Below are positions 33,593 to 45,541 of a DNA stretch of 64,000 bases, one piece after another (positions within the stretch are counted from its first letter, which is position 1; each line of letters opens with the position of its first letter). The notes beneath the pieces were generated by a model, which was not told the origin of the DNA, did not search any database, and saw nothing but the letters and a program-made list of their open reading frames with translations. The translations under genes and the position numbers were made by a program. The stretch is taken from assembly GCF_003573695.1 (NCBI RefSeq), contig NC_039362.1, forward strand, positions 193,312,827 through 193,376,826, written 5' to 3'. The stretch is from Papaver somniferum (Eukaryota > Streptophyta > Magnoliopsida > Ranunculales > Papaveraceae).

Positions 33593-34519
33593 ATGAGTCA
33601 ACAAGAAGGAAAGAATGATTTTGATGACCGTCCGTGTGATGTCCGTAGTACCTCAATCGATGTCCCACAGCTCCCTGATGACTGTCTAAATATTATATTT
33701 AGGAAGTTAATAACCAGACCTGATCGAATTTCCTTTGGATTAACTGTTGGAATCTTGCAACAATGAACAACACGTTAGATGAATCAAAATAATATGTAAA
33801 GAACTAATCCGAAACAACTCTACAGAAATAACTTGACGAGGGCAGAATCACAGGTTCAACAAGTTGTCCTTAACACATTAGTTCGCGGGTATACTCGAGT
33901 TGAGTAATGCTAAACCCCTCACGGCAAAGATGTGTCCAGGATAAGACTGTCCGATATAACTTGAATTAGCACAACGCAAGTTACCCTCTATTCGAACTCA
34001 GCAACGGGGATGAAAAAGTAAAACACCGCAAACTCAAAAGCAAGAAGATGAAGAAAAGAAGACGGAAAGATGGTCGCTACTTGTGTGTTTTGAAAACAAA
34101 ATTTGGAGTTGTATTTATAGGAAAAGATGCTTGCAAATCAAGTTAGGTTTTTGTTTTCTTCAAAAACAAGTAAAACTCGTAAAAGGAATTTACCCATAAA
34201 TAAAACTCTTAAAGAATATTTTGGGAATTAATTTCCTAAGAAAAACTCGCCAAAAATAAATCCGAGTGGAAGAGGGACTTGGTGCATGGCATACACGTAT
34301 TGCATAGGTTGAACTCCTTCTCTATTGTACCCAATGTGGAACTAAAGAGAGATTCATTCACTCATAAAATGAGCAAGTATCTTTGGACCCATAGGTCACT
34401 AGATCAAACCACACCAAGATCAAAACATTTTTTATTAAAAACTCATTTTTCTCCAACATTAACTTGTCATCAATGGCTTAATATTCAGAACAACAATCAG
34501 GAATCCTTATGGTATGATT
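33593..34519 (+). pseudogene. F-box/LRR protein gene, copy 4, split by a solo LTR
   Basis: An ATG at 33593 (MSQQEGKNDFDDRPCD) leads into the F-box (VPQLPDDCLNIIFRKLITRP, then SFGL). The reading frame is interrupted at 33745 by a 714-bp solo LTR and resumes at 34459-34464 with LTCHQWLNIQNNNQESLWYD. Shortly afterwards, near 34520-34548, all similarity ends at the 5' LTR of a gypsy element. The entire LRR region is missing. It shares its leader with copy 3, so the two are recent duplicates. Confidence 0.85.
33745..34458 (-). mobile_element. Solo LTR, 714 bp, inside an F-box exon
   Basis: The ends are TGTTGGAATC and CTCCAACA, an inverted TGTTGGA/TCCAACA pair. A perfect 5-bp target duplication TTAAC flanks it (33740-33744 and 34459-34463). 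A CTATAAATAC box on the minus strand (34111-34120) indicates leftward transcription. No internal region remains, so it formed by LTR-LTR recombination. Confidence 0.92.
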
Positions 34520-35524
34520 GTAGGTACACATTTCATCTTCCGCCACGTGTCCACAAAGACACACGTGGAGGACATACGGCTGAAAACATCAAGATATGAT
34601 ATCACACGTGGACAGCCAAGAGACGCGCCCTGTCAAGATAGCGTCGCCACCCACCAGATCCAACGGTAGAGGATCGAGGAAGACGGAAACACTAGAACAC
34701 TGTGAAGCACTGGAGGATAACCCAAGAGTCACTTTATCCTATCCCCAGAAAGATCCAAGATCTACGGCTGGGGATAGTTAGACTAACGCAGACAAGACAG
34801 GGGCAGAGGACAGCTGTCTACCGCGGACAGACATCTCAACTACCCGCATTAAATACCCTCAAACAGCATACGTGTCAGTCAGCCTGTGGAGGAAGCGCAG
34901 ACAGCACTGAATATTCAAACGGAACACGCAGAGAGAACCAAGAACACGAAGACCTATGCGTAAGCGGCACAAGACACAAGAGGATAAGGTTATAACGGGC
35001 TTCAGAAGTGGACCCCACGTAACCACCCTATAAATACCCCTCTCTCCCAAGTGAAGAGGGGGGCGAAAAACATTGAGAAGAGAATAAGAGAGAGACAGAG
35101 AGATAGAGAAAGTGTAAGTGAGGTTCCTCCTGCTACGCAGGCTTATATTGGTCTCAAAGTCATTCGACTATTTCTGTAACCCTCACACATATAATGAAAA
35201 ACCCAATCCCGCGGACAGAGATCTATGGGAGAATCATATAAGTTAACCGTTTCGTCTATGTTCATACATTTATACTTTTGTGTTCAATTCGATACTTATG
35301 ATATATCATGTTCATATACTTTATATTTCATCCACTATTTATCTTATTGTATGAGCTAAGGACAATGATTGTAGTTGATGAGACGAGGAAGAGTATTAGA
35401 ACTCTGAGTCAAGGATTCAACATAACCAATCCATTCCCTTCAGGCGCAGCCTATTTACTGTAATGTCATGAGTCTGCGCGCATTGTTTGTGAATACTCAG
35501 ATGACATTGATCTGCATGTTCACA
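34520..35524 (+). repeat. 5' LTR of the Tat-type element
   Basis: The LTR end is fixed by TTCACA directly before the PBS. The start is uncertain: TGTAGG at 34519 or TGTCC at 34548. A TATAAATA box at 35029-35036 precedes a purine-rich leader (GAGAGAGACAGAGAGATAG). No 3' partner is present in the window. Confidence 0.65.
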
Positions 35525-35527
35525 ATC

Positions 35528-35544
35528 TGGCGCTAGAAATAGGG
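35528..35544 (+). promoter_or_regulatory. Primer-binding site of the Tat-type element
   Basis: TGGCGCTAGAAATAGGG starts three bases after the LTR end. Tat-type gypsy elements commonly show TGGCGC-type sites here; the cognate tRNA was not checked. Confidence 0.7.
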
Positions 35545-35654
35545 ACTTTCATCCCGGTAAAAGATTTGTCTTCTCCTATGACTTGTTTCAGGCTTCGTTT
35601 CCTGAAAATAGCGATGTATGGAACACTACGGTTTTTTTTCCGTTCGTGATTTCA

Positions 35655-36330
35655 AAAACCAAAATTCTGAACAGAACTGCGTTTATCTAAGTAGATCTGA
35701 TTCTTCATGCATTTTCTAAGTCTTCACGCCTTTGAAAACTAAAATTATGAACAGATCCGCGTTTATCTAAGTAGATCTGATTCTTCATGCATTTTCTAAG
35801 TCTTCACGCCTTTGAAAACTAAAATTATGAACAGATCCGCGTTTATCTAAGTAGATCTGATTCTTCATGTATTTTCTAAGTACTCACGCCTTTGAAAACT
35901 AAAATTATGAACAGATACGCGTTTATCTAAGTAGAGCTGATTCTTCATGCATTTTCTAAGTTTTCACGCCTTTGAAAACTAAAATTATGAACAAATCCGC
36001 GTTTATCTAAGTAGATCTGATTCTTCATGCATTTTCTAAGTCTTCACACCTTTGAAAACTAAATTTATGAACAGATCCGCGTTTATCTAAGTAGATCTGA
36101 TTCTTCATGCATTTTTTAAGTCTTCACGCCTTTGAAAACTAAAATTATGAACAGATCCGCGTTTATCTAAGTAGATCTGATTCTTCATGCATTTTCTAAG
36201 TTTTCACGCCTTTGAAAACTAAAATTATGAACAGATCCGCGTTTATCTAAGTAGATCTGATTCTTCATGCATTTTCTAAGTTTTCACGTCTTTGAAAATC
36301 AAAACTTCGAACAGATCTGCGGTCATCTAC
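35655..36330 (+). repeat. 80-bp tandem array in the gypsy leader, about 8.5 copies
   Basis: Units starting GTTTATCTAAGTAGATCTGA occur every 80 bp at 35681, 35761, 35841, 35921, 36001, 36081, 36161 and 36241, with a degraded unit at 36321. Differences are single substitutions, so expansion is recent. Each unit contains the palindrome AGATCT and a TTTGAAAACTAAAATTATGA block. Confidence 0.93.
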
Positions 36331-36455
36331 GTAGATGGGCGCCTTTCGTATCTTCAAGATTTTACACCTTTGAGAACTCAAAACGCTAATAGATGTCACG
36401 TGGGACCCATTTGTCTTCGTGATTTTTTTTCTCTTTTTCAGGGAAATATTAAAAG

Positions 36456-38396
36456 ATGGAGAAAAGCAAAGATAAAGGCAAAAGCTTCGTCAAAAGAGAT
36501 GCCAAGGACAACCCCAGTGGTAACTAGGAGTAAGCAGAGAGGTGAAAAGCTGAAGGCAGCGGATAGGGCGCAGGATAATGCGGAAAGCACGGCCCCCATC
36601 AATGCCAACATTATCGCAGGAAACGCAGTAAACTCCGCGGAAGCCAAAGCAGGAGCTTCAAGAGCTGGCGGATCCAAAGTTGGAGCTCCCAGAGTAACCA
36701 ATGCTCAACTACAGGAACATCAGGAAGTCGTAGCAGAGTCAGGAATACAACAACCCCTCTATGGGATGCCCTTAACCAACGAACAAAACATACCTTTTAT
36801 GACCAAGCAACCGCTTCTTATAGCAGGTCAACCCTCACAACAACCGTCGGGGTCCCAGGGTGCATGGTTAGATCCACCAGAGCCAGTAATACAGATCGTG
36901 GATGAGGAACAGACCATAGCCGCCGATGAGCAATTGCGGGCAGGAACACCAAATCAAGGGTCAAATCATTCCGCTCAGATGATGGCCGATCTGGCAGAAT
37001 TAAGGAAGAACCAGAAGGCATACACAGATGCTGTGGCGATATTAGCACAAGAGAACCAAACACTCAAGGAAAGAATCATTCATAGCGCAGAGGTAGAAAA
37101 CCAACGCGACGAAGCTTACTCCAAGACTGTAGCACCTAATCAAGATAGAAGAATGGTGATCGCAAACAACCCGATTCCATTGAACCGAAGAGGAGCAAGG
37201 AGCATCCAAAGATCATACCCTGATTACAATCCCGAGAACTCGGACTACTACGACGGTACCACCCTCCTAAGAGCAAAATCTACCATTCGTGAAGAGCACT
37301 AGATCGCAATGGAAAATCTGCGTGCTGAGATGCTGGCAGAAATCAAGGAGCTAAAGACTAGGAAGGGAGGCAGAAGACTAGAGCAAGTGATGAAGGAAGC
37401 AAACACTACCCCGCTGACGCCACACTTGGCCAGGGATTCCATACCGCAGAAATGTTCGGTTCCTGCTTTCGATTGCTATGACGGGTCAGCTAATCCTGCG
37501 GCTCATCTTCGATATTATAATCGAATGATGGCCCGTTGGGATAACGAAGACTCCATACTGTGCAGATACTTCCCATCAAGTAAAAGGGTCCGCGTTATCA
37601 TGGTTGATAACTGCCATCAAACTCCATCGATTCCTACGACCAACTCACAGAAAAATTTCTAGCAACATACATGTACAACAAGGTTGTCAATACCGGCATG
37701 GACAAGCTATTCTCGCTGGAGATGAAATACAAAGAGACCATCAGAGAATATACTGATAGATGGCACAAGATTTCCAAGCTATTGGCAACGTAGATCCCGG
37801 TTAGTATCAACTTACAAATGGGGGATGGACAGGATGAGTCCTTTGTTTGTGAGATCCACGGACCATCCCTACCACCGAAGGAGATCTCCGGATAATCATA
37901 GAAAAGCATGCAAGGTTAGAAGAAATTCAGCGTGAAAATCCCAGAGCTCATACTCAACGTCCCACACGCACAAATTCCGTGGATCAAGCCAGCGGGTCCA
38001 AAAGAGGAATCACAGAAGAGCATCCCAACGCAGAAAGGAAAGAACGAAGGGATGATAGACGAAGAGATGATCGAAAATTTGAAGATCAAGTCTATACCAA
38101 GCTGAATACCAGTTATTCGCGCATCCTGAGGAGATCAAAGGGAGGGAGAACTTCGATTGGCCATGGTCCAAGGGAAAGCAGCCTCCTAGATCAGAAAAAT
38201 CCAAGGAATACTGTGAATACCACTGTTTCAACGGTCATCAAACAGAAAAGTGCAAAAATCTCAAGATAATGATTCAAAAACTAATCGACGCAGGAGACCT
38301 GAAGCAATATACACGGAAGATTGATAACGAAGATAGAACCAAGAGAGGCAAGCAGGTTCAATTACCAGAAGGAACCGCACCCTCAACACGATTTCA
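36456..38396 (+). pseudogene. gag of the Tat-type element, disrupted
   Basis: Gag forms the intracellular particle that packages element RNA. The probable start is ATG at 36456 (MEKSKDKGKSF). A +1 shift near 36500 moves into the long frame (PVVTRSKQRGEKLKAADRAQ), which runs to an in-frame TAG at 37300. It continues with MENLRAEMLAEIKEL and the capsid-type block VPAFDCYDGSANPAAHLRYY. Further shifts occur near 37590, with CRYFPSS before and LTEKFLATYMYNKVV after. A zinc knuckle, CEYHCFNGHQTEKC, lies at 38212-38256. At least four lesions are visible. Confidence 0.8.
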
Positions 38397-38444
38397 TGTT
38401 CAGAGATTCAAGGACCATCCCTAACCGCCCAGATTGGGAAGAGA

Positions 38445-39044
38445 TTGAGAAAACAATTCGAAGATTATTGTGAGCTTTATAAGATTGATCGGAAAGAGGT
38501 AAACGAGCACGAACAATGGATGGACGCGCCCATGACTTTCGAGGCGGACGATGTGGAAGGAGACATGGAAGACCATAATGATCCTCTAGTCCTCACACTC
38601 CCAATACCAGGGTGCAATGTCAAGAAAATTTTCATCGATGGAGGAAGCTCAGTCAACATCCTGTTCTATGACACGATCAAACGTATGGAACTCAACGACG
38701 AGCAACTGTTGTCATCTTACTACACCATCTACGGATTCAACGACGCAGCTACAAATCCCCTAGGGGACATTGTCTTACAAGTAGACGCAGGTCCCATGAA
38801 AGTGGACACTCGATTCAGCGACGTAGATGCACCTTCACCTTACAACGCCATCATCGGAAGAAGATGGGTTCACAAGCTCAAAGGAGTAGCGGCAACCTAC
38901 CATCAATATCTCAGATTCCCAACACCCCAGGGAGTCATGGAAATTAAAGGAGACCAAGTAACTGCGCGGGAATGTCAGACCTTACAAAATCAGATCAATA
39001 ACGAGCGGGAAGAAAACCACCAGTCCCGAAGAGCCAAAAAATAA
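38445..39044 (+). pseudogene. Protease region of gypsy pol
   Basis: The frame of 199 codons holds a retropepsin-like domain with the active-site block FIDGGSSVNILFYD at 38631-38672, followed by PYNAIIGRRWVHKL. The catalytic Asp is present; the second residue of the usual DTG/DSG triad is Gly here. The enzyme would cleave the Gag-Pol polyprotein. The frame ends in TAA and is not continuous with RT, so pol is broken here. Confidence 0.85.
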
Positions 39045-39189
39045 GGAAATAACCATAGATACATATCTGGAAGAAATCTCCGGATAAAGCCTTCTGAACG
39101 TAAGCACCACTGGAAGCGCAGAAGCCAGCACCTCCGTGACCAAAGAAGACGGGGAGCCCACCAAATAGCAGTCAAAGAATGTTCCTCTC

Positions 39190-40560
39190 TTGGGGGAACC
39201 AAAACCCACGTTTACGCCTGTCGAAGCAGCTAAAGAAGTCAACATAGGTACTGAGGGAAATCCGAAGATTATCAGAATAGGTACCTTGATGGATGAAGAA
39301 ATAGAAGCCGCGTTAATCAAACTTCTAAAGGAATACGTGGACATCTTTGCTTGGAAATTAGGGGACATGCCGGCAATTGACCCAAAGTTAGTTCATCACG
39401 AACTTCGAATTAAACCAGGTACCCCCCCCCCTTTTAGGAAGAAGGTGCGCAAAGTAGCTCCAGAATACCATCGAGCAGTTGAAGTAGAACTCCGCAAACT
39501 ACTGGACGCAGGATTCATCAAAGAAGTTAAGTACCCAACATGGATCTCTAACATGGTCATCGTACCAAAGAAAAATGGCGGAGTAAGGACATGCATCGAC
39601 TTCACCAACCTCAATAAGTCTTGCCCTAAAGATAGTTATCCACTGCCAAGCATTGACCAACTTGTTGAGGCAGTTGAGGGATACGAAGAAATGTCATTCT
39701 TGGATGGATACTCTGGATACAATCAATTTTTCCTAGCAGAAGAAGATCAACAACATACAACATTTTATACACCACACGGCCTATATTGCTATGTAAGAAT
39801 GCCCTTTGGATTGCGAAACGCAGGGGAAACCTACCAAAGAATGGTGGATGCAATTTTCAAACCATGGATTGGAAGTACGCTGGAAGTATATGTGGATGAT
39901 ATGATCGTTAAAAGCAAGCTGCGCAAAGATCATCACCAAAACCTAAAAGATATTTTCCAAGCAATGAGAGTGCACAGCATGAAGGTAAACCCAGAGAAGT
40001 GCACTTTTGGTGTCATTTCCGGAAAGTTCCTCGGATATTTGGTGACGAAAAGGGGCATTGAAGTCGATCCCGCTAAAATTGAAGCCATCGTAAGAATGCC
40101 ATCCCCAAAGAATTTAAAAGAGGTTCAGAAACTCAATGGTTCGCTGGCTGCGCTGGGGAGTTTCATATCCAGGTCCTCGGAAAGATGTAAGCACTTTTTT
40201 AACATTCTCAAAAAAGGAAGCAAATTCGAATGGACGGCAGAGTGCGAGGAAGCTTTTCGAAATATCAAAGAATACCTGGCTGAGATCCCTATATTACAAA
40301 AACCATACCCTGATGAAGTGTTGGCACTATGCATAGCAGCAACAGAAGATGCAGTCAGCGCAGTATTGGTTAAAAATAACACGAAGATAGAACAACCCAT
40401 CTATTACATCATCAAGACTCTGCACGCAGCAGAAAAAAAACTACCCGAAGATCGAGCAGCTCATCTTGGCGTTAGTATGGGCAACCCTGAAACTCAGAAC
40501 TTACTTTTTGACTCACTACGTCCGCGTCCCATGCAAAGCTCCCCTAGAAGCAGTCCTTAA
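39190..40560 (+). pseudogene. Reverse transcriptase with start of RNase H (gypsy pol)
   Basis: A 456-codon frame contains the RT fingers and palm: RTCIDFTNLNKSCPKDSYPL, MSFLDGYSGYNQ, MPFGLRNAGETYQRMVD and the catalytic YVDDMIVKS at 39889. The connection region follows with FLGYLVTKRGIEVDPAKIEA. The RNase H start (PILQKPYPDEVLAL) runs into a one-base shift at the A run near 40433-40440. After that the codons become meaningless and the true frame passes to 40466 onward. No ATG starts this frame, as expected for a polyprotein segment. Confidence 0.92.
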
Positions 40561-41308
40561 AAACGCAGGAAAAGTAGGCAGAATTGCAAAATGGAATACT
40601 CACCTAGATCAATTCAATATCATCCATGAACTACAACACTCTCAGAAGTCACAAGTATTAACAGATTTCCTAGCAGACTTACCATTGGATAACTGCGAAG
40701 AAGTCGTCATCGAAGCACGAAAGGCAGCAGGACTACCAGAGATGGACGAAGGTAAAGACCCTATAGAAAAATTGGAACCAAAAAATCCTAGGCAATGGGA
40801 AGTCTTCGTAGATGGGTCGAAAAATAAAGAAGGGGCGGGGATAGGCATCGTAATCACCACCCCAACAGGAGACAAGATCATACATGCTTTCAGGTTAGAA
40901 TTCAAGGGGCATACCAACAACATAGTTGAATATGAAGCAGTGGTGCATGCCCTTCAGTTGATAATAGAAATGGGCATAACTGACATGCGTCTGACAAGCG
41001 ATTCACAGCTAGTCATCCGACAAATAGGTTTGCAATATAATGTTTATGACAGAACATTGTCAGCATACATGGAATTGGTGCAAACACTGGCATCACAAAT
41101 CCCAAACATCAAATTTCGACACCTGGCAAGGAAGGAAATTAGACACGCGGATGCCCTGGACTACATATCATCGATGCTCAGAAACGAGGACGTCAAAGCA
41201 ATCAAAGTAACCAGGATTTACGAGCCTTCAATTGATATTCAAGAACTCTGCGCTGCACAACAGAGGAACCACGCAGAAGAAGATATTGCAGATGATGACG
41301 TGGGATAA
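40441..41308 (+). pseudogene. RNase H end and second (archaeal-type) RNase H of gypsy pol
   Basis: After the shift the frame gives LALVWATLKLRTYFLTHYV and LDQFNIIHELQ, completing the first RNase H. A second RNase H-like domain follows: WEVFVDGSKNKEGAGIGIV, NNIVEYEAVVHALQLI, and LTSDSQLVIRQI with the Asp/Glu catalytic spacing. A duplicated RNase H between RT-RH and integrase marks the Tat lineage. The segment ends with a TAA (41306-41308) and the same frame reopens directly afterwards into integrase. Confidence 0.88.
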
Positions 41309-41783
41309 TTCAGCTCGGATGATTTCCAAGAAGACGACATCACGGCTAAGGCAGATCAAGATGAAGACTTCAGCAAAGAAGAAGATTGGAGATCTGAGAT
41401 TCATCTTTTCCTAAAAGAAAGAATTCTACCCTCAGATCTAATGCAAGCCAGAAAAATACAGTCAAAGGCAGGAAGATATGATATGAGAAACGACATTTTG
41501 TACAAAAAATCTTTTCTCGGACCATTATTACGTTGCCTATCCAGATCCGAAGGACATTTGATTTTGAAAGACATACACCGCGGCGACGCAGGCAACCACA
41601 GCGGAATGAGATCCCTAGCAGATAAGGCAAAAACTCAAGGATATTACTGGCCAACAATGAAACGAGACGCTGCAAAAATGTCACGAAGATGCGAAGAATG
41701 CCAGCGTTTCGCCAAAAAAATCCACGCACCCGCAACAATGTTAAACCCAGTAGACATCCCTTGGCCATTCACAAAATGGGGCA
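41309..41783 (+). pseudogene. Integrase N-terminal part of the gypsy element
   Basis: In the same frame as the RNase H, after one stop, come an acidic linker and a HHCC zinc finger (HRGDAGNHSGM, then RRCEECQRF). PVDIPWPFTKWG follows, where the catalytic core should begin. At 41784 the frame is cut by the LTR of a nested element. The target duplication GGGCA lies at 41779-41783, and the remaining integrase starts at 53516. Confidence 0.9.
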
Positions 41784-43216
41784 TGATAGGCGCATTTATG
41801 TGCCTAAATTGTCCTCAATGTTTCGTATTGTTGGTACTCGTTTTCGTCCTTATTATGGTGTTTTGTGTATTTTTAGGTATTTTTGGAAAATAAATATTGT
41901 TGGAAAAATCGGCTCGAAAAATCACTCGGAACACCCCGGAGGACACTTGCTATACGGAGCCGAGATTTGGTTAAGGGGCACCTCAATTACTAAGGGGCAC
42001 CTCAATTACTAAGGGGCACATCAATTACTAAGGGGCACCCCAAGTCACCCCCAAAACAGACAGCTGTTATTCGCACCCCACATCTGGTTAGGGGGACACC
42101 ACCTTCTTCGTTTGAACTTAAAAATTGGCGGGAAAAAAGAGCAGCTCTCTGGTGAATTTTTCGATCGAAATTTGAAGGATTTCTGGGCAGACTAAAGGGC
42201 TGAAACTTAATGGGTAGTTGTGATATGTCCTAACAAAGCTGGTATGGGTGTTTGTTTCGATCAAAATTGGCTGGAAAATCCGTGACAAGAAAACAGGGCA
42301 GCCCGTGCATGAGAAGAATAATTCACGAGTTTTTGAAGATTTATGCGTGTTCTGCTCGTGTATGATGACTCTAGCAACACTCTGGACCGTGTAGAAGTAA
42401 AATAAGGAAGGTTGGACAGCTGCAGATGCTCGGATGAAGAAAAAATAGCCGGAAAATATTTTCTTTAACTGCCGAGTTTAATGAAGAATATTGAGAATTT
42501 TGGCATAATTAAATGGGGCTAAGGAGTATAAATATGTTGAGGGGATCATAGAGAATGGAGGGGAGAGATTGGGAGAAGTTTAGAGGACCACGGAGTAAAA
42601 AAATCGAATTTGCAGAGAGACCACCTGTTGTTGCTGCCATTGAAGAACACGAAGAACGGACCTGCATCAGCAGTCGTTTTTGAACAGCGACAGCGACTCA
42701 TAGTGTGGGTCGCAGATCAGAGAAGACATAAAAAACACAACAGTACAGTAACGGCTTTTGCAACAGTTTTAAGCATTGCAAACCCGATTTTTATTATAAT
42801 TCTTCCTTATTCATCATTTGTAACCCTTTGAGCATAAATGAAATCAACTTTTGAGCGTGCTTCCAACATGATGAGCGGCTAATTCTCTCGTAACCAAGGC
42901 AATGGATGAAGCTATTCACACTTGAACAATGGGTAACTATTTCATTTTCTCTAATATTTAATTATAATTCACTCAATTAATTTTTGAGAATATGTTTGAT
43001 TATTTGTGGATTAAGAAATAAAGGATTAAAAGGATAATTAGAGTTATGAAATATTTGACATCATTCATGTGTAATAGTTGATTCTAGTGTCTTGGTTACC
43101 TCTCACCCACTTTGTTAATATTTTTGTATATAGTTTTATTAAATCTTTAAATTTGATCTTCACAAGTCCGAGAGTTTGAACCTCATTACTACAACAACAA
43201 TCAAAAATTATAACCA
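41784..43216 (+). repeat. LTR 1 (5') of the tandem element
   Basis: 1433 bp, starting TGATAGGCGC and ending TTATAACCA. Near 41970-42040 it has a 21-bp tandem repeat (AAGGGGCACCTCAATTACT) in about four units. A TATAAATA box lies near 42530. Confidence 0.92.
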
Positions 43217-43219
43217 TTT

Positions 43220-43236
43220 TGGCGCCGCCGACGCGG
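43220..43236 (+). promoter_or_regulatory. Primer-binding site, unit 1
   Basis: TGGCGCCGCCGACGCGG, three bases after the LTR end. It matches the TGGCGCCG start typical of gypsy sites. The identical site of unit 2 is at 48384-48400. Confidence 0.75.
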
Positions 43237-44275
43237 ATTTCTGCTTAGGTAGAGTTTTTAGGTTTTTTTTTATTTCATTTGTTCTTTTTACGTTCTTTGG
43301 GTGTGTCTTTGTATTACAGGTTTGAAGTTGGATACTAAAGACTTGGAATCGAAGGTTAAAGCCAAAAGAGAAGAAAAAAGACAAAGCAAAAAAAAAAAAA
43401 AAGCGAAAGAAAAATTAAAAAAAAAAAAGAGAATTTTTTTATTTTTTTTTAGAGACCTTCCATTTTTGTAATTTTATTTTATTTCTTTTCTTTTGCACTT
43501 TATTTGGACTTTGGACTTGGACAATTATTTTTTTTAAACCCTAAGGAAGGGTACATTAAATATAAAACTGTTTGCAGGGAAGGACGACGATTACAATATC
43601 GTCTCGGCCCCTCGGGTTCGCACATGACATAGGAGTCGTGGCCCGAGTCGACTTCAGCGGTTCTTCGCCCGTCTGGTACGGGAGGTAAGCTTTCGAAACA
43701 CCCGTGAATCCCCTGTCAGCGGGTTTATTGTATGCCTTAAGGGGAATATATGCTGAGGATTTGAATACGGTTGTTTTAATTTCCTAGTAAAGGGCAATTC
43801 TTGGCCAAATTAAGATAAGGACTCAGATTTCATCACCGTTTCCTTCTTGCCCGCCTTAGGAAAACGAAACCAAACCCGAACCTATGCTTAAAATTTTGAC
43901 TAGAACGAGACCTATAGGGTAACGAGCTTAATAGGAAAGTCGTTCGAAAAATATTGGTTACTCTTTTGAGCATACTTTGAAGTTCATGATGGTTTTTGCG
44001 AGTTGAATGCGTGACTGCGCCGCCTTATAATACCGGTGAGACCTTGGGTATCAAAGCTCCTCGCAGCTTCCCTCGTCTCAATTCAACTTACTTAAACTCA
44101 GATTGATTCCAAAGAGGTTTGCTCAGATTGTAACGAATTCCTTTTCGAAAGATTAGAAGATGGTCTAGAAACAATCTAAGTGGATCCATCATGCTTGTTG
44201 TTTGTTAGATTTTATAGGTTTGATTTGGTCGAGTCAGCCTTGTTTGTGATTGTGTATAATTCCCTTGCGGTTAGG
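43237..44275 (+). other. Leader of unit 1, non-coding
   Basis: It includes long A and T homopolymers (43385-43450) and an ordered CG-rich block at 43580-43740 (CGTCTCGGCCCCTCGGGTTC). No frame is supported. The equivalent leader in unit 2 is 48401-49444, nearly identical apart from homopolymer lengths. Confidence 0.6.
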
Positions 44276-45265
44276 ATGTCAAACTGGTATTATAATAGCC
44301 AATACAATGAGTATCCGACTGAGCAGCTTGGACATTATCCTTTTTATGACCATAGTGTGAATAGTGATTGGGAATGCGAAACTTTTGAAGGGTATGGTCC
44401 ATACCATTGTGAGCCCAATTACTATCCATATACCCACAGGTCATACGAGCAAAACAATCCTTCTATTTCTCTAGAAGAGTCTCTCAAGAGTTTCAATGAG
44501 TCAACACAAAAGTTATTTATGAAAGAGACTTACAATATTCTTCTCCCAAAAGAGTCCGTAGAGCGGTCAACTAAGATATCTCTAGAAGAGACCCTCAAGC
44601 AATTTACTGAGAGTACAAATAGGATTGTGGAAAAACTTGCTCAGGATAGTTTTAATTTCCAGTATAGTTTTCCCAATACCACCCTCGAAAATAAGGATAG
44701 TTTTTATTCACATAATCAAGATGACGAGGGTAGAATTGGTAACACTACTTGTTTTGATGAGGTTCGACCTTTTTCATGTTATTATAATGAGGACTGTGAT
44801 GAGGATAGTATTGATAAAGAATCTGAAATATATAGGCATAGGGATGAGGAATATGTTACTCCCAATGATCTCTTTAATGATAATATTATTTCTAGTTCAA
44901 ATCCAAATAAATTTAATAATTATTCACCTATTCAAAAGGACGAGGATTTGACTAGAGATACCCCCGTTTTAGACGATGTAGTATTTCCTGTTTACAAAGC
45001 CGATAATGATTTAGAGGAACGAGTTTATTATGAGAATAATGTTTTAGAGTCTAGTGATTTAGAAACAATAGTCTTAGATGAAGAAGATGAACTCGTAGAG
45101 CTTTTAAATATGAGTGAGGATGCATCACCTGAGTATAACCTAACAGAAGCAATTGACCATTTTCAGGATTCCGATGATCTAGAAACTAGGGAAATTGTAG
45201 TTAGTCTACCTAGAGACACGCAAAACTCTAAGTTTGGGGGTGATTATCATTCTCCATGTGCTTGA
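44276..45265 (+). CDS. Unknown acidic protein of the tandem retrotransposon, unit 1
   Basis: The first good ATG (44276, MSNWYYNSQYNEYPTEQLG) opens 329 codons; the open frame itself extends 32 codons upstream without an ATG. The protein starts Tyr/Asn-rich, then has two related amphipathic segments, ISLEESLKSFNEST and ISLEETLKQFTEST. The rest is very acidic (SDLETIVLDEEDELVELL). No zinc knuckle or catalytic motif is visible. Helical SLEE-type segments occur in gag-like proteins of some plant gypsy elements, so a gag-related role is possible but unproved. The frame reopens after its TGA for 91 more codons (45266-45541). Unit 2 keeps an almost identical copy. Confidence 0.65.
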   Translation: MSNWYYNSQYNEYPTEQLGHYPFYDHSVNSDWECETFEGYGPYHCEPNYYPYTHRSYEQNNPSISLEESLKSFNESTQKLFMKETYNILLPKESVERSTKISLEETLKQFTESTNRIVEKLAQDSFNFQYSFPNTTLENKDSFYSHNQDDEGRIGNTTCFDEVRPFSCYYNEDCDEDSIDKESEIYRHRDEEYVTPNDLFNDNIISSSNPNKFNNYSPIQKDEDLTRDTPVLDDVVFPVYKADNDLEERVYYENNVLESSDLETIVLDEEDELVELLNMSEDASPEYNLTEAIDHFQDSDDLETREIVVSLPRDTQNSKFGGDYHSPCA

Positions 45266-45541
45266 ACTCTTAGAAAGTTCCCTCGTGTAGGACTTGACAT
45301 TTATGCCTCAACCATATTACAAGATTATCTTCATACATGTTTTCCCGAACCTATTGATGTCCATAGAGAAGCTCAGTTGTTAGAAACCCATCCTCTGGTT
45401 GATGTGGTTAACCCAGGCTATGATACCAAGATTGACTTTGTTTTCTCACCAAAAAATTTTCTTCCAATTATGGGAACATATGATTTTCAGATGTGTCGGA
45501 TATTAAGTTTTGAGACTAAACCTAATTACTTTAGATATTAG
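45266..45541 (+). other. Same-frame open extension after the TGA, unit 1
   Basis: Directly after the TGA, 91 sense codons continue in the same frame (LRKFPRVGLDIYASTILQDY and so on) to TAG at 45539. The composition is protein-like. It is either the rest of an ancestral longer protein cut by a stop or a readthrough extension. The same structure occurs at 50435-50710. Confidence 0.55.

Noticed and set aside
35655..36330. CRISPR-like or centromeric array
   Set aside because: Continuous 80-bp tandem units without spacers, inside a retrotransposon leader.
36438..37063. Minus-strand frames opposite gag
   Set aside because: Shadows of the gag frame with no similarity to known proteins.
44180..44275. 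Upstream extension of the unknown retrotransposon protein
   Set aside because: Open but lacks an ATG; the first good start is 44276.
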